Position numbers and translations under genes: made by a program. The notes beneath the pieces are model-generated. The model did no database searches. It had not been told where the DNA came from and saw only the letters and a list, made by a program, of their open reading frames with translations. 64,000 bases of DNA from Hyphochytrium catenoides (Eukaryota; Sar; Hyphochytriomycetes; Hyphochytriales; Hyphochytriaceae): contig FLMG01000265.1 in assembly GCA_900088475.1 (NCBI GenBank), positions 99,649-163,648 of the forward strand. The letters are read 5' to 3'. This document shows positions 33,301 to 44,605 of the stretch, piece by piece (position 1 is the first letter of the stretch; each line of letters opens with the position of its first letter).

Positions 33301-36300
33301 TGGCAAGCAGCGGTCAAAATCCAGGTCTCATTATCCACATCCGAAACTGCGCGTCTTCTCTCTCCTTCTTCTAGTCCTTATACTATAATGCAACGTCCCG
33401 TTCTTGGGTGCATGTTGTCCCACTTGATACCATATGGATGTTGACCAGGCTTGCCACAAATAGGCATTATGTAGGGGCAGAATTTCGCGAAGACGGACTG
33501 CTCTCTTACGCCAGGATCGGAGCTTTGTATTGGGCATGATTCAACTGCAGAGTATTTGGCGGGGATGGAAGGCTCGACTCTATTGTGAGGGCTTGAGGAT
33601 GAGGAAGATGCTGGAAGCTACGTCCGCCGTTAAAATTCAGGTGTTCATATACCCTTACTCCTTATGCGAGAGGAACATCTTTGATCCGTTGTAACGGGGC
33701 TTTTCTTAAGGTGTTTTCAAGCTTCACCTTGTCCTGGCCCCACATAGTTTTTTAAAATAGTTTCAGTGGAGTGAATCAGCTCTAGTCGAAGCAACGCTTA
33801 ACTCACTCATAGGTTTGCTCCTGCACTCTCTTTGTTCAATACGGCTGTAGACTTGTTCCAGAGGTTATCTTGCTAGACGCCTACTTGCTAAACTGCGGCA
33901 CGAAGACCTGGAACGGCGCAAGGTTCATTGCTGTATCATGGTCCAACGCATGTGGCGACGGAAGAAGTCAAGAGATATTCTGGAGGCCTATCGCAAGGTA
34001 TGGGCTGTAACGGTTAGCGGGAGGGTTGCTACTTGCGAATGAAGAAGCTTCGGCTGGGATGCACCTGTAGGCAAGGCTGGCGAAGGAAAAACGGAGGCAT
34101 GAGGCAGCGACGACCCTGCAGAGGCTTTGGAGGACGAAGCTAGAGCGCAGACGCTTTCTACAACAAAGAGAGGTAAAGCTGCAGCGTCAGCAGCTAGAAC
34201 ACAAGTCGGCCATTAAGATACAATGCCTTGCTCGGTACGTGGACCTAGTTCCTCTAATGATTTACGATAGATTTGATGCCTGTCTGCAACTCCGGTGCAG
34301 GAGATATCTGGCGCGAAAGACTGTTGAAGCAAAACGGAAAGCTCAAGCAGCCATGAAAGCTCTGATTGCAAGGATGACAATAAGGGTGAGTCACTAGAGT
34401 GCAAACTGCTAGCTACCCAGACAAGGTAGGACATTGCTGACCACCTATTTATCCAGATACAGAGCGTAGTACGCATGCTACTGGCGCGAAAGAGACTTCG
34501 GAACTGGAAGGAATATCAAAAGCTTAAAGAGGTGGGAGGAGAAAAGGGCTAAGGATTATCATAAGACTCAGTGTTACCACATCCACCTTCCTTTAGCAAG
34601 CGGCCATTCGCATCCAGTGTCTTTGGAGACTAAGAAAGAGCAAGATGACAGCACAGATGATCCGCTTTGCCAAACAGGACCAAGAAAGTAAGCCACTTCA
34701 GCTTTTGCTTTCCTGCAGTTGATATCGTCTTCGATGTTCTAGTTCTTGATTACTGTAAGCCGACACAATTTACATCCTTCCGTCTATAGGAGAGAGAGCA
34801 GCAAAAATGCTCCAGGCGGCTTGGCGGAGAAAGCAAGGCTACTTTGCTGCGCACCTTCTCCGTCTTGCCAAACAAGACTATCAAAGAAAACTAGAAGTTG
34901 CGACCCGAAAAGTCCAAAGACTTTGGAGAGGCCACAGAGGAAGAAAGGAGTTCAGGGTGGCAAAATCCGCATTGGCAAATGTCAGTTTTACCGATTCTTT
35001 TCTGGCGATTACCAGCCTTCTACATATCCTATCGCTCCCGACCCTTCTCGCGCGTCCTCCTTCAAGTGGGTGGGGTGAAGGGGGTACGCTTTTTGAGCGT
35101 ACTCTTATCATTCTATCTTCAAACCTTCTTCTAACTTACGAAGCTGCTTCTAAGATCTATCTTCACCGACCCTCCATCAGCCTTAGGTGACGTCATGAAT
35201 TTACATGTTACCTAGTGTCTGCCGCAATGCCCTCTATCCTTTTCTTCTACAACTGGAAGACTGTCTTTTTTTCCAGCTTTTTTTCCCGCCTATCGGCTTC
35301 GGTTCTGTTGTTCAACCTCTCTCCATGCTAATTGAGATTTGAGCCAGCACGTCGCAAAGAAGCTTGCGCTGGAGAAGTGGGCAGCCACTAAGATTCAAGC
35401 ACGATATAGAGGTATAAAGGCAAGGAAACTGTTCCAAGTCCTCAAGCTTGAGAGGAAGAAGCGTTGGAAGGAGATGCTTGACACCGACAAGAACCAGAGA
35501 TTTTATTACGTGAGTAGAAACGTACCTGGCCTATATTTGCTGAGACTATATCTTCCCAAGTGCCTCCTTAACTTGTTTATGGCGGCATAGAATCAAGACA
35601 CAGGAGAGATCCGCTACCGCATTCCCCAGGACCTTCTTGACCTGCTGCCATTACCATTGTGTGGGAACTGCGGTAAGACGTTTGCACAGTCGTGCTTGCA
35701 AACATTTCCATACTCCAGGCTTCGCCATTTCCTCCCGAGGGTGTCTAAACTTCTGATGACATGCTGACCTATCCTCAGCACTTAGAGCCTAGAGGCCATT
35801 GTTGCTCATGCATCGTCTCCATCGCCGTACTATGTCCTCTTATGTATCGTTTCTGCAACTATCAACTGGCGCTACAGAGAAGGACAAAGCGACTTGTGAA
35901 TGCAAGGACTGCGGAGAATATTACTGCAGAGCTGTACGTATTCGTTGAAATGCTTGTCCTGTGATGCATGCTCACAATTTTCCCTTCTGGCCACACAGTG
36001 CTTTCAACCTGTGCACTCTGGAGGGAAGAGAAAGAGCCACGGCTTCCGTGTCCTGTTTGACTACTACGGCTATAGGGTAGACTATGGAGACGGGGAGTTT
36101 CCATCTAAGTGGCCTACCGAGATTGAGCAGGACGAGATCTCCGGTTGGTATCTGCGCATTAAGCCCTTCCGGCAACCCGTCCAGGTGGTGGGGGACTGGG
36201 AGAAGTATTTGGATAACGACTCCGGGAAGGAATGGTTTTATGACACTGTGACGAAGGTCGGGACCTACGATATGCCACCGGAGTTCTTTAATCCAGTCCT

Positions 36301-37739
36301 AGCTCAAGCCATCAAAAACGCTGCATTCTGGGAGAAGTACTTTGATAGCGGCACCAGCCAGGACTTCTACTATAATAGAGAAACAGGTAAGTTCGGAGTA
36401 GTAATCCCTTCACTGTGGTTGCCAAATGTTTGGGACGCACCTTGGTCGCATTTTTCATAGAATCATTTCAAGGGCTAGATTGTCATAACGCTCGTCTCTG
36501 CCACTCGTTCTCGTCCAGTTACTAACCATCATTCGAACTATTGATACTAACAAAGACGTTGTTCAGGGGAGAGCACTTTTATTCGGCCCACAGGCTTCAG
36601 TACGCCAAGATCCGCAGATCAAATGTCTCCAGAGATTGTGGCTAAGAGCTGGACTATGTATCTTGACAACGCGACAGGAGTTGCCATATACTATAATACA
36701 TCAACTAAAGAGCGGACATTCCAGAAACCAGCGGAGTACTTGACACCTAGAAAAGGCGATCCAGTTGCAGAACAAGGAAATCACAGTTGGGCCAAGTACT
36801 TTGACGTAGAGTCTCAACGATACTTCTATTACAACTCTGAGACGGGAGAAAGCACCTTCACGAGGCCTCCGAACTTTAAAACGCCCAGGGCTGGCCAGGA
36901 TGTACTGGAGACAGGAACGGGAGGCTGGGCCAAATACTTCAACGATGCCACCAAGAAGCACTTCTACTACAACTCTGTTACGGGTGAAAGCGCCTACGAG
37001 AGACCTCTCGACTTCTTCACACCCAGAAGTAGGACGGCCAGAAAACAAAGTCAGCATTCTGGGTTTGCTTGGACCAAGTATTACGATGCTAGCACCGGCT
37101 TAGATTTTTATTATAACAGCGCTACCGGAGAGAGCACCTTTCAGAGGCCCTTGGATTACGAGGATGGCAAGGGTGAAAATCAAACACGCAGAAGTGCCAC
37201 GACAGAGCGTGGAGTGGTGACTCCTACCACGACTAGTTCTCAAGGCAATTCTGCACCTCTAGGTCCAGAGAGTCAACCAGCTGGGAGGCTTCACGAAGAC
37301 ACTTGGGTCAAATACTGGGATGGAGAGAAAAATATCCCCTTCTACTACAACAGAGAGTCTCAGATGGTGACATATGACAGGTAAACCAAGGTCACCCAAT
37401 GACACCCATACAAGGAGGCTGACAGAATTGTGATGCTCCCGCAGGCCATTTGGTATTGTCACCCCAAGGACGGTGCAGAAGCCCGTTGAAAGCTACGGAA
37501 CCACCAAATGGGCTAAGTACTGGGATGACGTGACTCATCAATACTATTTCTTCAACACTGGCACCAAGAAGTCATCCTTCGATAAGCCAGCAGAGCTGTT
37601 AAGTCCCTCCCTGGAACAAAAACCATTAGTAGTAGGGAAAGGAGGCTGGGCAAAATACCTGGATGACGAGACGAAGAGCTACTACTATCACAATTCATCA
37701 CAGCAGATCAGCACCTTCGAAAAGCCCGCCGAATTCTAA
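30306..37739 (+). CDS. LRR-IQ-(B-box-like zinc)-WW repeat scaffold protein
   Basis: About 1581 residues in 28 exons that all join in phase: 30306-30349, 30393-30569, 30632-30746, 30789-30885, 30979-31052, 31102-31179, 31252-31381, 31443-31624, 31684-31993, 32052-32174, 32249-32316, 32391-32492, 32589-32778, 32880-33040, 33157-33324, 33464-33640, 33851-33997, 34071-34234, 34301-34385, 34457-34531, 34597-34687, 34790-34980, 35348-35509, 35591-35672, 35878-35933, 35999-36386, 36567-37380 and 37445-37739. A charged N terminus (1-110) is followed by AMN1/F-box-type leucine-rich repeats (about 120-640; units like ELDLKGCMKITDASM). Then come about 11 IQ motifs (about 665-1030; for example IQSIWRGWKARL). 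WW-like unit 1 (KRWKEMLDTDKNQRFYYN) leads into a Cys/His cluster (CGNC, CECKDC, YYCRAC, H, H; about 1060-1095), then nine more WW-like units to the end. Likely a calmodulin-binding cytoskeletal or ciliary scaffold, by inference only. Confidence 0.92.
36181..37739 (+). repeat. Nine consecutive WW-like repeat units within the scaffold gene
   Basis: Units begin at DWEKYLDNDSG, FWEKYFDSGTS, SWTMYLDNATG, SWAKYFDVESQ, GWAKYFNDATK, AWTKYYDASTG, TWVKYWDGEKN, KWAKYWDDVTH and GWAKYLDDETK. They recur every 45-70 residues. Each continues with FYYN-S-TGES-TF-RP: the first Trp and final Pro of the WW fold are kept, but the second Trp is Phe or Tyr. Units 5-7 are the most alike, suggesting recent internal duplication. 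Confidence 0.88.
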
Positions 37740-37889
37740 ACAGCCAGACTTAATTCCGGCCTACCTGACTAGAATAACCGGCGGGTGGCATAGGTCATAA
37801 AGGAGGTATAGAACCACTTAGGATCAAGCGAAGTCTGGGCACCCCGGCTGAGATGACAGGGCAAAAAGAAATTGGTTGTGTCAGGTTTT

Positions 37890-40800
37890 TTAGTAGCGTT
37901 GGGAATGCCTCCTAGTTATTGGACTACGGTTTCGGGACCTTCCTGGGCTCTCGCCCCTCCACCTACGCCGAGGACTTGGGCTACGGTCGCTAGCCACTGC
38001 TCTGCGAGGGCTAGGTAATTGTTCCCTGCTTCTAAAATCCCTTCCTATACTATTGCTCCGACTTCGGCTTCTTCCGCGCATTCTACTCGAGCTATTGCTT
38101 CTATCCCGGCTCCTACTTCGCCGCCACCTACGAGAATCGGCGCGATCTAGCCCACCACCTAACGAAGTGGACGCCCGAGATCTGCTGCTACTTCTTGAGC
38201 GGCTACGGGGCCGTTGGCGCCCTATGCTTCTACTACGTGAACGGCTCCGGCGTCGATCTGTAGCAGTACTTTCTCTGACATATTTTAGTAGAACTTCTCG
38301 TTGCCACGAAAAGCTCTTGTGAATCACTACATTGATCTTGCTCTCAAAATGACCAGGCAAGCGGAGACGTATCCCGCTCTTTGTAGTCATTGCCAAGCCC
38401 GCTGGGATAGAAAGGAGAACCGGCACAGGTTAGCGAGACGAGAATTTCGTACTTTAAAGTCCCTCATAATGGGTGACAACAACTACATACCCGCTAAGGG
38501 ATTGTTGTACTCGAGTACCCAATAGACGGTAGAGCCATGCGATCTCTGTTGGGGAGTTTGCCTGGGAAGAATGCAGCGGGGTGCCTCTTGCTCCAAGGTA
38601 AAGAATTTTTGGAGCTCTTCGAACTGCACCGTTTGAGGCACTCCAAAGACTACAAGACGCCATTCTCTGTGAATACGATCCTCAGGTCCAGCGGTCAAGG
38701 GCAGCGGCACTGGTTGGCTGACAGAACTTTCAGCACCACCTCGTATCCCTAAAGTGCCATGAGCCTGTAAAGCACTTGATTGTTGACAAGGTTGTGTTCT
38801 ACCACCCAAAGGATCCTCTGGCACCTCCTCAGCATCGTTTATGCCCCACCACGATAAAGAATGCGGAGGCATGTTAGGTTGCCTTTCGTCGGGCAGAATG
38901 GGAATCGTAGGCTCGGGGAGTGGTCTGTGGTCATCGCCGTACACATTGAAGTCCAGGGCCTGACGGGGAGGCTGAAGCTTGACCCAAAATGAGCCTCCCT
39001 AAAATATGAGACGTGACCTTAGATAGGGTAGTTATCACAGAACTGACGGACCGATGAAAGTCACAGCGCGGCTAGTAAGGCCATCGAGTTCCCATGAGTA
39101 GTATTAACAAAGTGCAAACCTACCCGCTCAATGCCTCCTTCTGCGAACCCAAAAGCCGACTCTTCTCTTTGCCTCAAATGTCCAAGTAGTCTGTCAATCT
39201 TCTCCCTAAACACCTGTGTCATGTAATCCTGGTAGCTATTGAGAGGGCGGAAGTTAACAAAGCAAGAAGGAGGAAAGTAGTTTCGTCAGAATCTGAGGAG
39301 GATTTCGCATGAATGAGGTTGGCTAAGCAGACACCTTTGGATTTGATGCTGTAAATGGTGATAGCCATAGGACCACTCATGCGAATGATGATAATGGTGG
39401 TGGCCCAACTGGCTCTCTTGGGGCCACATGGGACTGCTTGAAATGTCCTTCGAAGGCACGTAAGGCGGCTGATCTGAGGGATATAACGGACGGGAGTAAC
39501 CTGGCAATTGCCATGGTGATTGAGAGCCTTGAGCAGTAGAGGCTGGAGTCGCAAGGAACGATCCCGGCCGCGAAAAGCTTTGAGTAGGTCCCTGCTGCAG
39601 ACCAACCATTGCTGCGTGTGTAACAGGAGCGTTATTTCTAAGCTCTCCACCAGAGCTAAGGTTCCGAACTTCATCTAGAGTACTTGGGTGGACACCAAAC
39701 GAAGAGGAAGCCGATCCTTCAATGTGTCCATGTCTGTCAGACTCTCTTGAAAGCTTGCTCTCTGGATAAGTTAGATCTGCCTCTATACCCGCAGCTTGAT
39801 CTCCTTTATCCGAACTAGGCTGATCCGTTAATATCCTCTTCCTCTTCGACTTCCCCTCGCTTGACGACGACTTTACCGAGGATTTCTTGGAAGATTTTTT
39901 CGAGGGCTCTTTTGAAGAACTTTTAGACTTCTTTTCCTTCTTCTTTTTTTTCTTTTTCTCTTTCTTAACTCTGTCCGGACCTCTCTCAGGCTCGCCGTTG
40001 GTCTCAGCTGACTCTGTCCGAGGCCGTTTTCGGCCTGTTGCTCGTCTTGCTGGCGACGGCTGTGGTCCCGCGGCATTTGTCCCTCCAATTGCATTCTTGG
40101 TAGCCACTTCCGAAGCGACAGTGTTTACACTAGAGGCCTTAGATTGGGCATGATCATGCATGGCCGCTTGCAAAAGCGTACGTTTCATTTCTACTTTCAT
40201 TGTGCTGTCCACTGGGCCTTGATCCGAAGATCCTGATAGCTCCTCATGGTTCTGCGTCCCTATAGAACTTGAAGGAAGAGCCAGGGGTGGAGAGAGATTG
40301 GCTCCACTTTTTAACTCCGTGTCTAACCCGGAATCGTCAGCACGCTTAGTTTCCCCCTGCATTACGTCGCCAGTAAATTGGGCTTCAGCGAGCTTTCCAG
40401 CAGGGGGCTGGACAACTGGTTTTCGCCCTTTCTTCAACCTATCTTCATTTGATAGACTCCTTCCGCGAGTCGGCGTACATGAAGTTCGCGATATAGAGGC
40501 CTTCCCTTTGGCCCCTGCTTTCCGTCTGCCAACTGCCTTCGCTGTAGCTTTAGCGCGAGCCTTTGGGGCATTCTCTCTTGGAGGAGCTGACTTCGCCGCG
40601 GCTTTGGCGCTTGCTTTCTTTTTCTTCTCGGATTTCAGCCGTGCTTGTTCAGGAGATACTGTTATCAGCTTTCCGGCACTTTCGACAGAAGCCTGAGTAG
40701 CTTTGGCTGATCTCTTTGCGCCACCGGATGCGGGCTTTGCAACCGCTAGGCGCCGTGACTTGGGCTTGACGGGCGTTGCATCCGGCTCTTTCTTGGATAA

Positions 40801-41142
40801 GCGCTTGGTTGATGAATTGAGTATTGACTTGGGAGCGGCCTTTCGCAATTTTGCGGCTGGTTGTTTCCTACTACGGGAGGCCGCCCTCTTTACCTTGCCT
40901 CCTTCCGGACCAGAAGCGGCCTGGGTTTCGGCAACCTCGGCTTCACGGAGAGGGCTAAGCTTGCCCCTTACGGGGCTGCTGCCAAAGGGATGCAGAGCAG
41001 GACTGCTGTTAGCATTGCCTTCCGCGGGCCGATCCTCGTTAGGCTGCGATTCCCGAAGAGCAACGGAGATTTGTTGTCTAAAGGTCAGACTGTTCCTTCC
41101 TTTTATTTCACCAGTGCTCTGGCCATCGGGGGGACGCACCAT
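37890..41142 (-). CDS. RRM and RS-domain protein, lysine-rich
   Basis: Predicted nuclear RNA-binding protein of about 979 residues in four exons: 41142-39335, 39235-39124, 38998-38491 and 38401-37890, all in phase. Residues 1-600 are disordered, with many Lys/Ala/Ser, a run of about 30 mostly Lys/Ser residues (near 40000-39850) resembling nuclear localisation signals, and a His-rich end (HHHYHHSHEW). Then comes a short helix (YMTQVFREKIDRLLGHLRQ). Next is an RRM-like fold with RNP2 (LVVFGVP) and a degenerate RNP1 (YWVLEYNN). The C terminus is a long RS domain (RRRSRSRSRSIGRQRPRSRS and similar). RS proteins act in splicing or transcription-coupled RNA processing; which one cannot be told. A 198-nt frame at 41427-41230 joins in phase through a 51-bp intron to 41178-41143 and could add 78 residues at the N terminus. 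The gene converges on the scaffold gene, with stops 150 bp apart. Confidence 0.87.
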
Positions 41143-41229
41143 GGCGCGTAGCCTTGAACCTTGATTAAAGGAAAATGACTTTGCCAGAGGATTACAGCCG
41201 CATCAACCCATGACAGTTTGAGGGCCCAC

Positions 41230-41427
41230 CTGTAGGCGTGGGGATCCACCTAGGATTTCTTCGACTTGCTCCCTGAATGGCACTTGACTAGCGATCTGCC
41301 AGCTCTCTCTTTGGAGTTCCCCTCTCTTTGTCAGCCCGTCTGCCCGGCACGGCCGTCTCTTTTCGCCTGAGTCTCCAATGTAGCTGAGTTGGTTAGGTTT
41401 TGAGTGAGGGGTCAAGCCTGTATGCAC
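41230..41427 (-). CDS. Possible upstream coding exon of the RRM/RS gene
   Basis: Sixty-six codons ending ILGGSPRLQ at a GTGGGC donor. A GGCAAAG acceptor at 41179 restores the frame of the RRM/RS protein through its internal Met at 41142. Content is plausible (REQVEEILGG), but no motif confirms it. If wrong, the region is 5' leader. Confidence 0.4.
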
Positions 41428-42823
41428 ACAGACAGCTCTGCTTCGCTTCAGAGGTGCAGACCTAACACAATTATAATTTTACAGGCAACTTGTCATAGTT
41501 CTACTTCCACTTCTTCGTTCTTTGGTCCCTTCCATCGCCCCTTTTGTCCTTCAAGAGCTCCCCCACGAGTGGGCAAGTGAAGAAAGAATTACGATGAGGA
41601 CTGGTTATCAATCTCATATCGTTTAAGTTACCATTGAAGGTTCTGGTGCGTATTGTCTCTGTCCTGTGCAACGATGCAATGCTGAGGAGATGGTTGTCCG
41701 TGGAGCGTGGAGCGCCTCACCCTGTGTGAAGTTGAGTCCGCCCATCCTCTGTCATTTAGCTGCTGCGGCAGCTTCCAGGAGCTGTTACTGGATGGCTTCC
41801 ATATTGTAGTGTCGGTGGAAGTGGTTAGTCTATTGTTTTGCTTGTATACTGTAGTCTCATAGTGCCGCCTCCCATGATTCGAAGTACGTTCCTACATACA
41901 GTCCTTTGATTCCAGCTTACCCAGCTCCGCCCGCTTTACTGCCCTACCTACATCGTCCAGGAAGGCTCCACCTATCATGACACATTCAAGGGCTCATTCT
42001 TTGCTGGCAAAGAAAGAAGAAGATAAAGCAGATATCTCGTGCTTCTTGTGCTCTCGCTGGCACCGAATCCTTCCTGTAGTTTTTATAACTATTTTATAAA
42101 CAGAGGTTGGTGCCACTAATTGGTTACCTACTCCTATAGCGTGGATAGTGAGATGGAGCTCATCCGCGTGGGGATCCAGTCACGAACACCCTGCCGATAG
42201 GTGGATTAGAAGACGTTCTTCCTCTGGAAGCCAAAGATGTTGGGCAGCTTCGTCTCCGGACGACACTAATTGTAGGATGTAAGATGTCAGCTATATCTAT
42301 AAAAGAAGAAAGTGATAATAATGTATACCTGAGGAAAAGCCGCACTGCCGGATTTATTGCTTGCTGCACGTAGCGGCCAACGAGGATGAACCGGAACTCA
42401 AAGTGGTCTCACTTCGAAGTCAGAAGTGCATCAAGAAGGAGAGTGCTCTGACCAAATGATAATGTTTGCTGTGCTGTAAACGTGCGTTGTCAGAGCAGCC
42501 TCAACTCGTGAATTTGCTGCGCGACTCAAAGCCGATATAAATTAGTTGGTCGACTAAATATGCTTCAGCAGTCATTGTATGGCGCATCGTGATGGAACTC
42601 TAAGGGGTATGTGTGCAGTCGTACGGTTGTTCGCTAATTGATCTAAGGTCATCTCTGTGCTTATGACACTGTGCATTACATAGGTGATATTACCTGCTAT
42701 AATCGCATACGAGCCTCGTCCCTTCTAAGCCCTGGCATTTGGCATATACAGACTACTTAGCTCACCCCGAGACACAAGAACTTGATGGAACCACCCCCCA
42801 GCGACGTATATCACCAAATTGGA
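41428..42823. other. Intergenic region
   Basis: About 1.4 kb between the upstream end of the RRM/RS gene (-) and the 3' end of the giant HECT gene (-). No gene is supported; the frame at 42160-42369 (-) has no motif. Two TTTATAA boxes (about 42079 and 42091) and a CATAGTTCTAC motif (about 41494) are present. Confidence 0.35.
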
Positions 42824-44605
42824 TTAGGTTTGCTGATCTAAGAAGCTAAGGAGCCTGGAGCACATGACCCGAAGTTCGTGGATATCAGGAATCGCGAGAT
42901 GATAAATGGATCTGACTAATGAAGGAATTGGGTTCAGCGACGATGTGCTTCGTTTTTCCAACAATGAAGCTGAGATTTACCTTTGCTGATATCCACATTT
43001 AGGAGCAAAATGCTCTCGTGACTATTCCCCTGTTGTAAGTAGATGTGAAGTTGGGGTGCTGCGTTGATTACGCTATGACCCAAACGGTGCATCAAACGTC
43101 GCCGATCCTCTAATGAGAGAAGGTGAACAGCCATCCAAAAGCAGTTGGTTGCTGGTGCTTGCTTAAGCGTATGCGAGTCATATGCCGCCTTTTCCTGAGG
43201 GAAGAGGGGGCATTGATTAGACTCCTTTTCACCTGAAGCAACATCTAAGCCTACCATCAGCAGCCGACTGTTAAAAGGTGGCGGACCGCACACAACGTCT
43301 CGCAGCTCCACTGCAGAGTAAAGCCGAAGAATATTCTCAGGTATGATACTGGTTAAACCCTCTCTTATCCACTGGGCCTGCTGCGCACCGTATTCATAGC
43401 ATCGCCGCTGCATTGCAGCCGCGAGCTCCTTCTTGTTGGCCCAACTAGATGCATATACGCAGTCTGAGCAAGTTGTATGAAGGTCGTAATAATGACAAAG
43501 CGAGCGCAGAGGAAGCGCCAAATAGGACCGGAAGAGGATTAGAACAGAAAGCCACCATCATTACCAACATCGAACGAAGTGAGAGCAGATACCAAGAGAG
43601 GACCCTCTTACTTGATTCGCGTCCCTTCAGAGTATGCACCTTCCGCCAAGACGTTGGGTTTCAGGGGGTCTACCAAGTCTTCGGTTATAAATTCTTCAAA
43701 GACATTTGGGCTTATACCCCTACGGTCCACCTCCTCGAGGCCTTTTATTACTTCATACGCAGTCATGTCCACCTCCTGTAGGTCATTGATTTCGATGCTC
43801 TCCTGTGCCTGAGGAAAGCAACGGCAATGAGACTATCAGGACATACAGTCTATGTCCTAGACATTGCGAGATGAGGCGCTTACCAGCTGTCTCCAGAAAA
43901 GTTTTGGCATATGCAGCGGTAGTAGGACTCTTGTTCGTATAGCCATTCCAAGAATAAGTCCAAAGGTGTTAAAGAGTTTTCGATGTCTCTGGTTTGACAG
44001 TCTCCCATCCAAAGTATGACGTGAAACCTCTGGCGAAAGATCAAGGCCACGCTGAGCATTTGCAGAAAGAGCGAAAACTGATACCGGGGGCCCGAAGAGG
44101 TCTTGAACTGCCAGAACGATGGCTTCCTTATAGGTCTGAATAATGGCGATACAATGTTAGGTTAGATAGGAAGAAGTTGATGCCACTGCAGTACAGAACA
44201 TTCAAGGTAGGACCACCTCACAAATAGCATTAGTGGTGGAAATGGAAGGGCTGAGGAGTGGTACGGGGAACAAGCGTGAGGGAACAAACTTACCAAGGAT
44301 TTGTCTTCACTCGGTTCCCTGCTGAAGACGACATCAAACGCTCTCTGTTGAATAGAGCTGAATGAAAGACTTTTCCTGGACACAAAATGGCATCGTAGTG
44401 CCGCAGGATCCAACCCAGAGATCTGGACTTCAATCTAGATAATAGACTTTGGTGAGGTCCCCAGAACGCATATTCAGAACCCTGCAGCTAGTGCAGTAAT
44501 CTCTATTTCATTATACAGACCGTACGTCTAAAGCTCCCATCTACTGTAGTGCACCATGTTCAGCTGTGGTACCCTCTACTGGTAATAAGGGAGGCACATC
44601 GTACC
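42824..44605 (-). other. HECT domain with serine at the catalytic cysteine position
   Basis: Exons (upstream exon ending at 44605), 44434-44294, 44135-43884, 43808-43612, 43444-42981 and 42915-42824 join in phase. Landmarks of the N-lobe are RAFDVVFSREPSEDK, KLFNTFGLILGMAIRT, and PLHMPKLFWRQL. The C-lobe has EGLTSIIPENILRLYSAVEL followed by VVCGPP, CFWMAVHLLSLEDRRRL, and the final DISKVRSIYHLAIPDIHELR. In active HECT enzymes the last block reads TCF...LxLP. Here RSIYHLAIP aligns with Ser at the cysteine, at the normal spacing of about 53 residues from FWMA. No cysteine is nearby in the spliced product, so thioester formation would not be expected. Confidence 0.72.

Noticed and set aside
39887-41164. 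Long plus-strand open frames opposite the RRM/RS gene
   Set aside because: Mirror frames of Lys/Ala-rich codons; their Phe- and Leu-rich composition is the antisense of AAG/AAA-rich sequence.
42934-42980. Unspliced end of the HECT frame (SKGKSQLHCWKN, stop at 42934) as the true C terminus with a Cys
   Set aside because: The spliced alternative joins in phase and restores the expected LxxxP...LxVM...RLL C-terminal pattern. The unspliced tail has no family similarity and its Cys is not in a TCF context.
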